64,000 nucleotides of DNA from Leptolyngbya iicbica LK (GTDB lineage Bacteria > Cyanobacteriota > Cyanobacteriia > Phormidesmidales > Phormidesmidaceae), in contig NZ_QVFV01000001.1 in assembly GCF_004212215.1 (NCBI RefSeq), positions 816,814 through 880,813 on the forward strand, given 5' to 3'. Positions 17,565-26,047 of this stretch are shown piece after piece (the first letter of the stretch is position 1; each line of letters starts with the position of its first letter). The position numbers and the translations under genes were made by a program. The notes beneath the pieces were generated by a model. That model searched no databases. It was given only the letters and a program-made list of their open reading frames with translations, and was not told where the DNA came from.

Positions 17565-18674
17565 GTGAGAATTTTGTTTGTGATTACCCGCGCCGATACG
17601 GTGGGCGGGGCCCAGGTGCATGTGCGGGATCTGGCGCAAGCCTTGATAGGCGATCGCCACGAGGTTTTAGTGGTGACGGGACAGGCGGGGGCCTACACCC
17701 AAGCGTTGATCGAGCGGGGCATTCCCCAAATTGCCATTGCCCATTTTGGTCGCGCCATTAGTCCGCTGCCGGATGTCAAAACTCTGCTGACACTGCGACA
17801 AATCATTCACTCTTTCCAGCCGGATCTGATCAGTACTCACTCCAGCAAAGCCGGGTTGCTAGGCCGCCTCGCAGGTCGTTTGTCCCAAGTTCCCTGTTTG
17901 TTTACGGCCCATGGCTGGGCGTTTACGCCCGGTGTCCCCCCTCGACGTCGACAGGTCTATCAAGCAATTGAAAAACTGGCAGCCCCCTGGGCCGCCAAAA
18001 TCATTTGCGTGTCGGACTACGATCGCCAACTGGGCCTCCAATGCGGCATGAGGGCAGATCGCCTGATCACCATTCATAACGGCATGCCCCAAGTCGCGGC
18101 GCAGCACCAGGCGAAGCCAAGTGGCAACAATCCCGTCGTGATGACCATGGTGGCTCGGTTTGATCAGCAAAAAGACCATGCCACCTTGATTCGAGCGATC
18201 GCGGGAATCCCCAATCTTCAGCTCCAGTTAATTGGCGACGGCCCCACGCTGCCAACCGTACAAGGCCTCGTTGCAGCATTAGGGCTCACGTCGCAGGTGA
18301 AATTTCTCGGCTTCCGCTCCGATATTGCCGACTGTCTCGCCCAATCGCAGATTTTTGCCCTCATTTCCCATTGGGAAGGCTTTCCCCGCACCATCTTGGA
18401 AGCGATGCGGGCAGGGTTGCCAGTGGTGGCTACGCAAGTGGGGGGCGTCGCGGAAGCCGTGTTGGATGGCGTTACCGGATTTTGCATTCCGCCCGAGGAT
18501 GAGGCGACACTACGGCAGCGATTACAGCAGCTTGTGCAAGATGCGCCGCTACGGCAACGGTTGGGCGCAGCGGGTCGCCAGCGGTACGAGGCACAGTTTA
18601 CGTTTGAGCGCATGTATACTCAAACCTGCCAAGTGTATGAGTCTGTGTTGTCAGCTAGCGAGGCCAACCCATGA
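17565..18674 (+). CDS. Family 4 glycosyltransferase
   Basis: A GT-B-fold enzyme. From the GTG at 17565 the protein starts MRILFVITRADTVGGAQVHV, the normal N-terminus with the GGAQ/GGxE acceptor loop. Later motifs are ISTHSSKAGLLGRLAG, HNGM, MVARFDQQKDHATLI, and the nucleotide-sugar site HWEGFPRTILEAMRAGLPVVAT. The frame is open up to 17334, but the extra 77 residues have no family match and overlap the divergent parA. It is the first gene of an operon, overlapping the SDR gene by 4 bases. It probably adds sugars to a polyprenol-linked surface polysaccharide. Confidence 0.9.
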   Translation: MRILFVITRADTVGGAQVHVRDLAQALIGDRHEVLVVTGQAGAYTQALIERGIPQIAIAHFGRAISPLPDVKTLLTLRQIIHSFQPDLISTHSSKAGLLGRLAGRLSQVPCLFTAHGWAFTPGVPPRRRQVYQAIEKLAAPWAAKIICVSDYDRQLGLQCGMRADRLITIHNGMPQVAAQHQAKPSGNNPVVMTMVARFDQQKDHATLIRAIAGIPNLQLQLIGDGPTLPTVQGLVAALGLTSQVKFLGFRSDIADCLAQSQIFALISHWEGFPRTILEAMRAGLPVVATQVGGVAEAVLDGVTGFCIPPEDEATLRQRLQQLVQDAPLRQRLGAAGRQRYEAQFTFERMYTQTCQVYESVLSASEANP

Positions 18675-19585
18675 AAACGCCACTGCTGCTGACGGGTGCG
18701 ACGGGGTTGATGGGTCAACTGCTGGTGGAAGCACTGGGTCGCGAGCGGCCCGAACAACCCATTGTCTGCATCACTCGGACGGAGGAACGCCACCAGCAAT
18801 TGCAGGCGTTACATCCGCAACTGACTTTTCTAAAGGGCGATACAGCGATCGCTAGTAGCTGGGATGCGGCCTTTGCTCAACACCCACCGGAAACCATCAT
18901 CCACTTAGTGCAACTGCGGCAGGTGCCCACCCTGTTAGCCAGTTTGCAGCGGGCTCAGTTGACGCCGCGCCTGATCATTATTGGCACGACGGGGGTCTAT
19001 TCCCGTTACAACCAGTACTCGCAGGAATATCGCGAGGCGGAAGCGGTTTTACAGCAGTATGCAGGTTCGTATTGTCTGTTCCGCCCGACCATGATTTACG
19101 GTTCACCCCGTGACAAAAACTTGCACAAACTGATTCGGTTTTGCGATCGCTACGGCAGATTTCCAGTTTTTGGCTCGGGGCAATGTCTGTTGCAGCCCGT
19201 CCATGCGGGCGATTTGGCTCAGGCCTTGCTGACAGCTTATTTGAACCCAGAGATCCAAGGCGCGTATGATCTCAGCGGCGGCAGTATTGTGAGTTTTTTG
19301 GAGTTATTGGCCCTCGTCGAAAAACTGCTCGGAAAACCGGTTCAACCGCTCAAAATTCCGTACAATCTGGGCGTGTGGTCAGCCACGCTGCTGGAATCGG
19401 TCTTGGGTCGGCGATCGCCCGTGCGGCGAGAACAAATTCTGCGATTGCAGGAAGACAAAGCCTATTCCCACGCAGCGGCGACGGCAGCCTTTGGCTATCA
19501 GCCGCGATCGCTAGAAGTCGGCCTAGCCCAAGAAGTCGAATTGCTCCGAGCCACGAGACTCATCCAAGCATCAGGGAAAACATGA
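18671..19585 (+). CDS. NAD(P)-dependent epimerase/dehydratase-like SDR protein
   Basis: An extended short-chain dehydrogenase with the N-terminal nucleotide-binding motif TGATGLMG (residues 8-15) and RPTMIYGSPRD in the middle. The region where the catalytic YxxxK should lie reads GVYSRYNQYSQEYREAEAVL with no lysine at the expected place, so catalysis may be altered or lost. It overlaps both neighbours by 4 bases (ATGA), showing translational coupling with the glycosyltransferase and the polyprenyl-phosphate transferase. A role in making or sensing the nucleotide sugar for that pathway is inferred, as in wbpV-wbpL style pairs. Confidence 0.85.
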   Translation: MKTPLLLTGATGLMGQLLVEALGRERPEQPIVCITRTEERHQQLQALHPQLTFLKGDTAIASSWDAAFAQHPPETIIHLVQLRQVPTLLASLQRAQLTPRLIIIGTTGVYSRYNQYSQEYREAEAVLQQYAGSYCLFRPTMIYGSPRDKNLHKLIRFCDRYGRFPVFGSGQCLLQPVHAGDLAQALLTAYLNPEIQGAYDLSGGSIVSFLELLALVEKLLGKPVQPLKIPYNLGVWSATLLESVLGRRSPVRREQILRLQEDKAYSHAAATAAFGYQPRSLEVGLAQEVELLRATRLIQASGKT

Positions 19586-20595
19586 TCGGGGTACTGCTAT
19601 CTATCGGGTTCAGTGGCGTCGCCGCCTGGGCGTTAACTGGCTGGCTGCGACAACGCTTCCAACAGACCTTGCTAGACATTCCCAACGATCGCAGTTCCCA
19701 CACTCAGCCCACGCCACGGGGCGGCGGACTCGGCTTTTTCATCGCCTTTTTGGGCAGCGCTCTCGGGGCGTGGCTGGGCCAACAATTTTGGCCCACGTTG
19801 TTTGCGCCCCTGTTTCCCCCGGTGCTGGCGGTTGCCGCCGTCATTCTTCCTTTAGCAATCGTGGGAATGCTGGACGATCGCTATAATCTGTCGGCCAAAA
19901 TCCGCTATGCCGTGCAATTGGGAGCCGCCGCGATCGCCCTCTTCAGTTTTGGCCTCTGGCCCCAGCCCTGGCTCACCCTGACACCAGTCACGGACATCCT
20001 GCTCGGGGGTGTCACCCTATTTGGCTTTACGGCCCTGGTCAATTTCTACAATTTTATGGACGGGTTGGATGGCTTGGTCGCAAGCGTCACCGCTGCCCAA
20101 TTGGCGTTTCTAGCGGTGTATCTACAACAACCACTGTGGTGGCTCATGGTGGCGGCGCTGCTAGGTTTTCTGGGATGGAACTGGTCACCCGCCAAAATTT
20201 TCATGGGGGATGTGGGCAGCACGGTATTGGGCGCTTGCGTGGCGATCGCCCTCATTGCACCCACCGTTGACCCGACGCGGAGTTTTGGCGCGATCGCCAT
20301 TACCCTTCCCCTCACCGCCGACGCGATTTACACCCTGAGCCGCCGTCTGCTCAAAGGCGAAAATATCTTTCAAGCCCACCGCACCCACCTTTACCAACGC
20401 TTACAGCAATCGGGGTGGAGCCATCGCCAAGTCGCCGGGGCTTATTTGGGCTTTACTGCGATCGTGGCGGGCTTGATTGGGTTCGGGCAGGGGATCGGCA
20501 GCCTCGTGGCGGTGGGCCTGAGCGGGGCCCTGATTTTCCTGGGCGAACGCTATTTGCACCAACGGGCACGGCTCTCCGAATCCACCAGTTCATAA
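19582..20595 (+). CDS. Polyprenyl-phosphate N-acetylhexosamine-1-phosphate transferase (WecA/WbpL/MraY family)
   Basis: An integral membrane enzyme with about ten hydrophobic segments. Diagnostic motifs are SSHTQPTPRGGGLGF (about residues 34-48), the catalytic aspartate strings MLDDRYNL and NFMDGLDGL, GDVGSTVLG near residue 211 and the C-terminal HRTHLYQRL, characteristic of the WecA branch rather than MraY. It transfers a sugar-1-phosphate to undecaprenyl phosphate and so begins O-antigen or exopolysaccharide synthesis. The start at 19582 overlaps the SDR stop (ATGA); the longer frame from 19375 lies inside the SDR gene. With the two upstream genes it forms a pathway-initiation operon. Confidence 0.92.
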   Translation: MIGVLLSIGFSGVAAWALTGWLRQRFQQTLLDIPNDRSSHTQPTPRGGGLGFFIAFLGSALGAWLGQQFWPTLFAPLFPPVLAVAAVILPLAIVGMLDDRYNLSAKIRYAVQLGAAAIALFSFGLWPQPWLTLTPVTDILLGGVTLFGFTALVNFYNFMDGLDGLVASVTAAQLAFLAVYLQQPLWWLMVAALLGFLGWNWSPAKIFMGDVGSTVLGACVAIALIAPTVDPTRSFGAIAITLPLTADAIYTLSRRLLKGENIFQAHRTHLYQRLQQSGWSHRQVAGAYLGFTAIVAGLIGFGQGIGSLVAVGLSGALIFLGERYLHQRARLSESTSS

Positions 20596-20702
20596 TCGCT
20601 CCGGGTGGCAACTCCCCCAGCAGCCCATGCCACAGCGGTCCCTTCCTTTCGCCCCATCTCCTAAGATCAAGGGTGAAAGGACACATCCTTGCAGCATGCC
20701 CC

Positions 20703-21095
20703 ATGACGGATACCGCACTTATTGCTCAACTCAAACAGTCGATTGACGGGCTGTGGCTCCCGAGCGAAACCGAAGCCCCGTGGACAGTCCCGACTTGGGA
20801 GCTGACCACCGGCGAGACCGACGAACTGTTGCGGGTTTTACGACGCGCTGCCGACACTCCTATCACTGAAATCTCTTTGCCAGCTTTGATGGCGCAGATC
20901 GAGCGACGCTGTCGAGGCTATGGCGAGGAGGGTAAGGCGATCGCTGAACGCCATCACGCCTTATTTGATTGGTTGGAGTCGGTGGGCGATCGCTGGCGCG
21001 TATTCCGCGTGGGTGAGGTGACGGTGGATGTTGTGGTCGTCGGGGAAACGGCAGCGGGCTATGTGGCCTTGCAGACCCAGAGTGTGGAGACGTGA
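20703..21095 (+). CDS. Nuclease A inhibitor (NuiA)-like protein
   Basis: The 130-residue protein resembles NuiA of Anabaena, the protein inhibitor of the sugar-nonspecific nuclease NucA. The match is best at the C-terminus (VFRVGEVTVDVVVVGETAAGY and the ending QSVET) and at the N-terminus (LIAQLKQSIDGLWLPSETEAPW). In NuiA the C-terminal region binds the nuclease active-site metal. No nuclease gene is in this window, so a partner must lie elsewhere or the inhibitor faces foreign nucleases. The frame is open from 20415, but that part overlaps the transferase gene; the ATG at 20703 fits the family. Confidence 0.85.
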   Translation: MTDTALIAQLKQSIDGLWLPSETEAPWTVPTWELTTGETDELLRVLRRAADTPITEISLPALMAQIERRCRGYGEEGKAIAERHHALFDWLESVGDRWRVFRVGEVTVDVVVVGETAAGYVALQTQSVET

Positions 21096-21109
21096 GGAGC
21101 GGAGTATAA

Positions 21110-21140
21110 GGGTAGTTGGGTAGTTGGGTGGCTGGGTAGA
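21110..21140. repeat. Short tandem TAGTTGGG repeat tract
   Basis: TAGTTGGG occurs twice in tandem at 21113-21128 and is followed by degenerate copies (TGGCTGGG). A closely similar tract lies after larB at 46103-46135. This matches the short tandemly repeated repetitive sequences common between cyanobacterial genes. Confidence 0.65.
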
Positions 21141-21161
21141 AAAAACTGCACGTTGAAGCCC

Positions 21162-21327
21162 CCTTAAAAAACGACCACCTGTTGGATAGGCCTCCTGGCC
21201 TGTTCGCCCCCACCTACTCCTGAATATGGGCATCCGGTTGAGAATCCTTGAAAAACGACCACCTGTTGGATAGGCCTCCTGGCCTGTCAGCCCCCACCGA
21301 CTCCTGAATATGGGCACCCGGTTGGAT
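21162..21327. repeat. Two tandem copies of an 84-base intergenic repeat
   Basis: Two nearly identical units with a period of 84 bases, beginning near 21162 and 21246. Shared landmarks include ACGACCACCTGTTGGATAGG, a hairpin AGGCC-TCCT-GGCCT inside each unit, and ACTCCTGAATATGGGCA. The copies differ at only a few positions, such as TTCG versus TCAG after the hairpin. There is no coding potential in any frame that respects the repeat. Confidence 0.75.
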
Positions 21328-21513
21328 CGGCTGAGTAACCTGGCTCCCCTCTCCCGCAATCTAAGTCAGGCGATTCACCGCATCCAGCGTAAATCTTCAG
21401 AAATTCCAGACTGGCGGCGGTGCTGATCCCGCCTCCCCGATCCCCAGGGCTAGAAACGGTGCGCACTTTGGGTCATGCTATTAACGCATGCAATTCCAGT
21501 TGGGAGATCACCG

Positions 21514-22221
21514 ATGGCAGAGATGGATCCGGTTAAGTTGATGAAGCAAGAGGTGGGCCGAGCCGCCGCCGCCAAAGTGCAGTCCGATACGGTGGTGGGC
21601 TTGGGCACAGGTTCTACGACGGCTTTTGCCATTCAGTTTTTGGGCGATCGCCTCGCGTCTGGCGAACTCAAGAACATCAAAGGCGTACCGACTTCATTTC
21701 AGGCATCGGTGCTAGCGAAAAAGTACGGCATTCCGCTCACCACCTTGGATGAAGTGGACAAAATCGATATCGCGATCGATGGGGCGGACGAAGTCGATCC
21801 CCAGTTCAACTTGATCAAAGGCGGCGGGGCAGCTCACACCCGCGAAAAAATTGTGGATGGCTTGGCGGAACAATTCATCGTCGTGGTCGATAGCTCCAAA
21901 TTGGTAGAGAAGTTAGGTTCGACCTTTGCCTTACCCGTGGAAGTATTGCCAATGGCGGTGGCTCCCGTCACGCGGGCATTGACCGCGTTGGGCGCAACGG
22001 TCGATCTGCGCATGGGCGTTAACAAGGACGGCCCGGTCATTACCGACCAGGGCAACATGGTGCTCGATGCCAAATTTGAGGCGATCGCCAACCCGGCGGA
22101 AATGGAAGCGCACATCAACAACATTCCCGGCGTGTTGGAGAACGGGCTGTTTGTCGGCGTCGCTACCGAAGTGCTGGTGGGCGAAGTCAAAGACGGCCAA
22201 GCTTCAGTGCGCAGTCTGTAG
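21514..22221 (+). CDS. rpiA: Ribose-5-phosphate isomerase A
   Basis: This enzyme interconverts ribose 5-phosphate and ribulose 5-phosphate in the Calvin-Benson and pentose phosphate pathways. Motifs seen are [12 protein letters not shown] (phosphate-binding, near residue 28), AIDGADEVD near residue 87 with the catalytic aspartates, and [13 protein letters not shown] near 101, which holds the active-site lysine and glutamate region. The ATG at 21514 ([12 protein letters not shown]) with GGGAG upstream gives the usual 235-residue length; the frame extends to 21475. The gene follows a repeat-rich gap and precedes the aldo/keto reductase gene. Confidence 0.96.
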   Translation: MAEMDPVKLMKQEVGRAAAAKVQSDTVVGLGTGSTTAFAIQFLGDRLASGELKNIKGVPTSFQASVLAKKYGIPLTTLDEVDKIDIAIDGADEVDPQFNLIKGGGAAHTREKIVDGLAEQFIVVVDSSKLVEKLGSTFALPVEVLPMAVAPVTRALTALGATVDLRMGVNKDGPVITDQGNMVLDAKFEAIANPAEMEAHINNIPGVLENGLFVGVATEVLVGEVKDGQASVRSL

Positions 22222-22338
22222 TGAGTCTGCTTGACTCTGGGATTAGGGCAAATGGGACGACTGTTTGCCCCAACCCCCCACGGCGATTCTCGCTACGATA
22301 AGTTCAATCTCACCGTCCGATTACTTGATTTCTCTAGA

Positions 22339-23523
22339 ATGATGCAATACCGACGCTTTGGCCGCACGGAACTCCAGATGCCGGTATTTTCTTGTGGGGG
22401 TATGCGCTATCAGCACGCCTGGAAAGATGTGCCTGAGTCACAAATTCCCCGCAAGAATCAAGAAAACTTAGAAACCACCATCCGGCGATCGCTCACCGTC
22501 GGCATCAACCATATTGAAACGGCCCGTGGCTACGGCACTTCGGAAGTGCAGTTGGGCAAAGTGCTGCCCAAGCTGCCCCGCGAGCAACTCATCGTACAAA
22601 CCAAGGTGTCGCCCAAGCCCGATGCCAAAGAGTTCCGCATGACGCTGAAACAGTCCTTGCAGAATTTGCGGCTCGACTACATTGATCTGCTGGGTATTCA
22701 CGGCATCAATACCCCGGAGACTTTGGAATGGGCCATTCGTCCCGGCGGCTGCTTAGATGAAGCCCGTCAGCTGCAAAAACAGGGCCGCATTCGTCACATT
22801 GGCTTTTCCACCCATGGCCCCACTCACGTGATTGTCGATGCCATTAACACCGGCCAATTCGACTATGTGAACCTGCACTGGTACTACATCAATCAAGACA
22901 ACTGGCCCGCGATCGCGGCCGCCACCCAGCAAGACATGGGCGTTTTCATCATCAGTCCCACCGACAAAGGCGGTCACCTGTACAATCCGCCTCAGAAACT
23001 GGTGGATTTGTGCGCGCCGCTGAGTCCCATCGTGTTCAACGATCTGTTTTGTCTGAGCCATCCCCAAGTCCACACCCTGAGTCTGGGGGCGGCACAGCCC
23101 AGCGATTTTGACGAGCACCTGAAAGTGTTGCCCCTGTTAGCGGAAGCGGACACGGTGCTGCCCCCCATTTTGCAGCGGTTAGAACAGGCGGCGATTGATG
23201 CCCTCGGGGCCGACTGGCTACGCACCTGGAAATTGGGCTTGCCCAGCCCCGATCAAACTCCCGGCAACATCAACATTCCGATCATTCTCTGGCTGCGTAA
23301 CCTGCTCGAAGCCTTCGACATGCAGGAATATGCCGAAGCCCGGTACAACCTGCTGGGCAATGGCGGGCACTGGTTTCCGGGCAACCCAGCCGACAAACTG
23401 GATGAAATCGACTTGCGGGCAGCGATCGCCCAAAGTCCCCATGCGGACAAAATTCCCGCCTTTCTCGCCGAGACCCATCAACGGCTCCAGGGCAAAGCCG
23501 TCCAGCGACTCTCTAGCTCCTAA
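22339..23523 (+). CDS. Aldo/keto reductase family oxidoreductase
   Basis: A TIM-barrel NAD(P)H oxidoreductase: MQYRRFGRTELQMPVFSCGGMR at the start, GINHIETARGYGTSE (the aspartate/tyrosine active-site region, with an unusual glutamate in the DTA position), LIVQTKVSPK with the catalytic lysine, and IDLLGIHGIN in place of the usual LxLxH. The C-terminal 120 residues form a helical extension without the Cys clusters of the Fe-S-containing members. Start is the ATG at 22339 or the adjacent 22342. Substrate unknown. The upstream frame to 22231 is not supported by family alignment. Confidence 0.88.
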   Translation: MMQYRRFGRTELQMPVFSCGGMRYQHAWKDVPESQIPRKNQENLETTIRRSLTVGINHIETARGYGTSEVQLGKVLPKLPREQLIVQTKVSPKPDAKEFRMTLKQSLQNLRLDYIDLLGIHGINTPETLEWAIRPGGCLDEARQLQKQGRIRHIGFSTHGPTHVIVDAINTGQFDYVNLHWYYINQDNWPAIAAATQQDMGVFIISPTDKGGHLYNPPQKLVDLCAPLSPIVFNDLFCLSHPQVHTLSLGAAQPSDFDEHLKVLPLLAEADTVLPPILQRLEQAAIDALGADWLRTWKLGLPSPDQTPGNINIPIILWLRNLLEAFDMQEYAEARYNLLGNGGHWFPGNPADKLDEIDLRAAIAQSPHADKIPAFLAETHQRLQGKAVQRLSSS

Positions 23524-23792
23524 GCACGACAGTATCTGCAACCGCCCCGCATCACGCGGCGGCTGACTCGTCTCTCCAGCGGCCAAAGCTCTACGCCTGA
23601 TGTTGGGGGCGGTGAGGACTCGGCTCGTCGTGGTTTCCTGGCGAAAGCCCTGTAAGAGAAGAACCCATAAGGGTTAATGTAGGAGACATCACAAAATCCT
23701 AGAACGAGCATGATCGCCCCAGCGGCCATCACCGGATTCTAGTCTTTATTCAGCCCGCCCGATTTTAAGAACGCCTGACTTGATCTGTCCTG

Positions 23793-25931
23793 ATGAAAGA
23801 ACTGCTTTATTTAGAGGTGCCCACCCCCGATACGCTGGCCGTGCGGGCGTGGTTGCAGGAGCGATGGCAACCCTCCCAGGGGACGGCGATCGCCACGGTG
23901 GATGGGGTGCGGCTAGAGTTTGGTCAGCCCGCCGCTCCCGAGGCGTTACCCCCGGCGCTCTCCGTGTTTGTCTGGTCGCTGCAGCGCACCACGTACCTCA
24001 AGGTGTTTCGGTGGGGCGATCGCGCCATGCCCCAAGAAGCCGCGCTGCTTCAACAATTAGAGCGATCGATCCGCACCGCGTTTCCGCCCACGTATCCCGA
24101 ACTCCCCCCGTTCAATCCCGCCGCAGAAACCATTTTTGAGGCCCTCACCCCCCATTATCCCAAGACCGTTCAGTACTTCCAGCGGATGCCCAATGGCGAG
24201 GCCGATTTGCAACGGGTCTATTGGTGGGAACAACGGTGGCGCGACAGCGTGCGATCGCCCAAAACTCCCAAACAAGTTATCTTCCGCACCACCGAATCCA
24301 CTGACACAGCGCCCGGTGACGCCGCATCGTTTGACTTGATTTATGTCGGCGGGGCCTTGGGCGTCATCCATGCGGCGGTGATGGCCAATCTCGGCTATCG
24401 CGTGCTGCTGATCGAGCGGTTGCCCTTTGGCCGCATGAACCGCGAGTGGAACATTTCCCGCCAGGAATTTCAAAGTCTGATTGATTTGGGTCTGTTCACC
24501 GCCGAGGAATTTGAGGCGCTGATTGCCCGGGAATACGAAGACGGTTTCAACAAGTTTTTTGACGCGAATAATCCGGCGATCGCGAAAGCCCCGGTGCTGC
24601 ATACGCCGACCGTGCTCAACATTGCTCTGAACTCAGAAGCGCTGCTCAAGCGCTGCGGCGAAAAGCTGCTCGCCGCCGGGGGCACCATCTGGGATGAAAC
24701 GGACTTTGAAGAGGCGCATGTGAGCGATCTCGCTGTCGCCGTAGACACCCGGCACCGCTCCACCGGAGAGGCCAGAACCGCTCACGGTCGCTTGCTGATC
24801 GACGCCATGGGCACGGCCTCCCCGATCGCGTGGCAGCTCAACAATGGTCGCGCTTTTGATAGCGTCTGCCCGACCGTCGGGGCCTGCATTTCGGGCGGCT
24901 TTGACCCCGCCGTGTGGGATTCCACCTATGGGGACGTGTTGTTTAGCCACGGCGATATTTCGCGCGGGCGGCAGTTGATTTGGGAACTCTTTCCCGCTCA
25001 GGGTGATGAGTTGACCATTTACCTGTTCCACTATCACCAGGTCAATGCCGAGAACCCCGGCTCGCTGCTGACCATGTACGAAGACTTTTTCCACATCCTG
25101 CCAGAGTATCGCCGCTGTAGTCTGGATAAACTCACCTGGCGTAAACCCACCTTTGGCTACATTCCCGGTTACTTCGCCCAGGGCAAGGACGATCGCACCG
25201 TCGCCTTCGATCGCTTGGTGGCGATCGGCGACGCTGCCTCGCTCCAGTCACCGCTGGTATTCACGGGCTTTGGCTCACTGGTCAGAAATCTCCCCCGCCT
25301 CACCCACCTGCTCGACCTCGCCCTGCGGCACGATTTGCTCAAAGCCCAGCACTTGAATCAAATTCGTGCTTTCCAGAGCAACATCGCCATCACCTGGCTC
25401 TTTTCTAAAGGCATGATGGTGCCCACGGGCAAGGCGATTCCCCCGGCGCGCATCAATTCCATGCTCAATACCTTTTTTGGCATTTTGGAATCTGAAGACG
25501 CCGAAGTCGCCGATCGCTTCATCAAAGATCGCGCCACCTGGAGCGAATTTAACCGCATGGCCCTGACGGCAGCGACCCAAAATCCGGCCCTGCTGTGGTG
25601 GATTTGGCAGCTCGCAGGGGCCAAAGATCTGCTGCGGTGGATGGGCAGCTACCTCAATTACACCTGGCAAACCTTTATTCTGTGGCTATTTAGCTGGTTC
25701 CCGACCTGGCTAAGTGGTAACGAGCAGTGGCTAGAAAAAACGAGTCCGCGTCTCTTTTTCTGGATGATGGCTCAGAGTTACCATCTCACCTACGGCATGG
25801 GCACCCCGCCCCAAAGTCAACGGGTCAAAATTCACCCCCAAACAGCCCCCACTGACGAACCATCGAGCAGCCGTACATCCCAACCCCCGCGATCGCCCGC
25901 CAATCGTCGGGCGATCCCACAGTCTGACTAA
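23793..25931 (+). CDS. CruA/CruP-family lycopene cyclase-like FAD-dependent oxidoreductase
   Basis: After an N-terminal region of about 180 residues, a dinucleotide-binding motif appears as VGGALGVIHAAVMANLGYRVLLIER, followed by the family marker FGRMNREWNISRQEF near residue 212. The NREWNISR string is the hallmark of the CruA/CruP lycopene cyclase family of green sulfur bacteria and cyanobacteria. The length of 712 residues and the C-terminal hydrophobic helices (TFILWLFSWFPTWL) suit the longer CruA type better than CruP. CruA makes gamma-/beta-carotene; CruP has a stress-related role. The subfamily needs an alignment. The xanthophyll gene crtR lies 6 kb away but is not in the same operon. 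Confidence 0.72.
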   Translation: MKELLYLEVPTPDTLAVRAWLQERWQPSQGTAIATVDGVRLEFGQPAAPEALPPALSVFVWSLQRTTYLKVFRWGDRAMPQEAALLQQLERSIRTAFPPTYPELPPFNPAAETIFEALTPHYPKTVQYFQRMPNGEADLQRVYWWEQRWRDSVRSPKTPKQVIFRTTESTDTAPGDAASFDLIYVGGALGVIHAAVMANLGYRVLLIERLPFGRMNREWNISRQEFQSLIDLGLFTAEEFEALIAREYEDGFNKFFDANNPAIAKAPVLHTPTVLNIALNSEALLKRCGEKLLAAGGTIWDETDFEEAHVSDLAVAVDTRHRSTGEARTAHGRLLIDAMGTASPIAWQLNNGRAFDSVCPTVGACISGGFDPAVWDSTYGDVLFSHGDISRGRQLIWELFPAQGDELTIYLFHYHQVNAENPGSLLTMYEDFFHILPEYRRCSLDKLTWRKPTFGYIPGYFAQGKDDRTVAFDRLVAIGDAASLQSPLVFTGFGSLVRNLPRLTHLLDLALRHDLLKAQHLNQIRAFQSNIAITWLFSKGMMVPTGKAIPPARINSMLNTFFGILESEDAEVADRFIKDRATWSEFNRMALTAATQNPALLWWIWQLAGAKDLLRWMGSYLNYTWQTFILWLFSWFPTWLSGNEQWLEKTSPRLFFWMMAQSYHLTYGMGTPPQSQRVKIHPQTAPTDEPSSSRTSQPPRSPANRRAIPQSD

Positions 25932-26008
25932 CGCCGCAGGGAACCTTTGTCACAACGACTAGACAACGGGACGGCTCATACAGGCGACCCACCATAATTA
26001 AGCTTCGC

Positions 26009-26034
26009 CCCCAGCAAGTTAGCGCTTACTGGGG
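26009..26034. terminator. Candidate bidirectional terminator hairpin
   Basis: CCCCAG at 26009-26014 pairs with CTGGGG at 26029-26034, and an inner AAG/CTT extends the stem with one mismatch. It lies between the convergent CruA-like and AMIN-domain genes. No strong T run follows on either strand, so termination is only likely by position. Confidence 0.4.
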
Positions 26035-26047
26035 TCATTCTCATCAG

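Noticed and set aside
21162-21327. CRISPR array
   Set aside because: Only two units, each 84 bases, almost wholly repeated with no unique spacers and no cas genes nearby.
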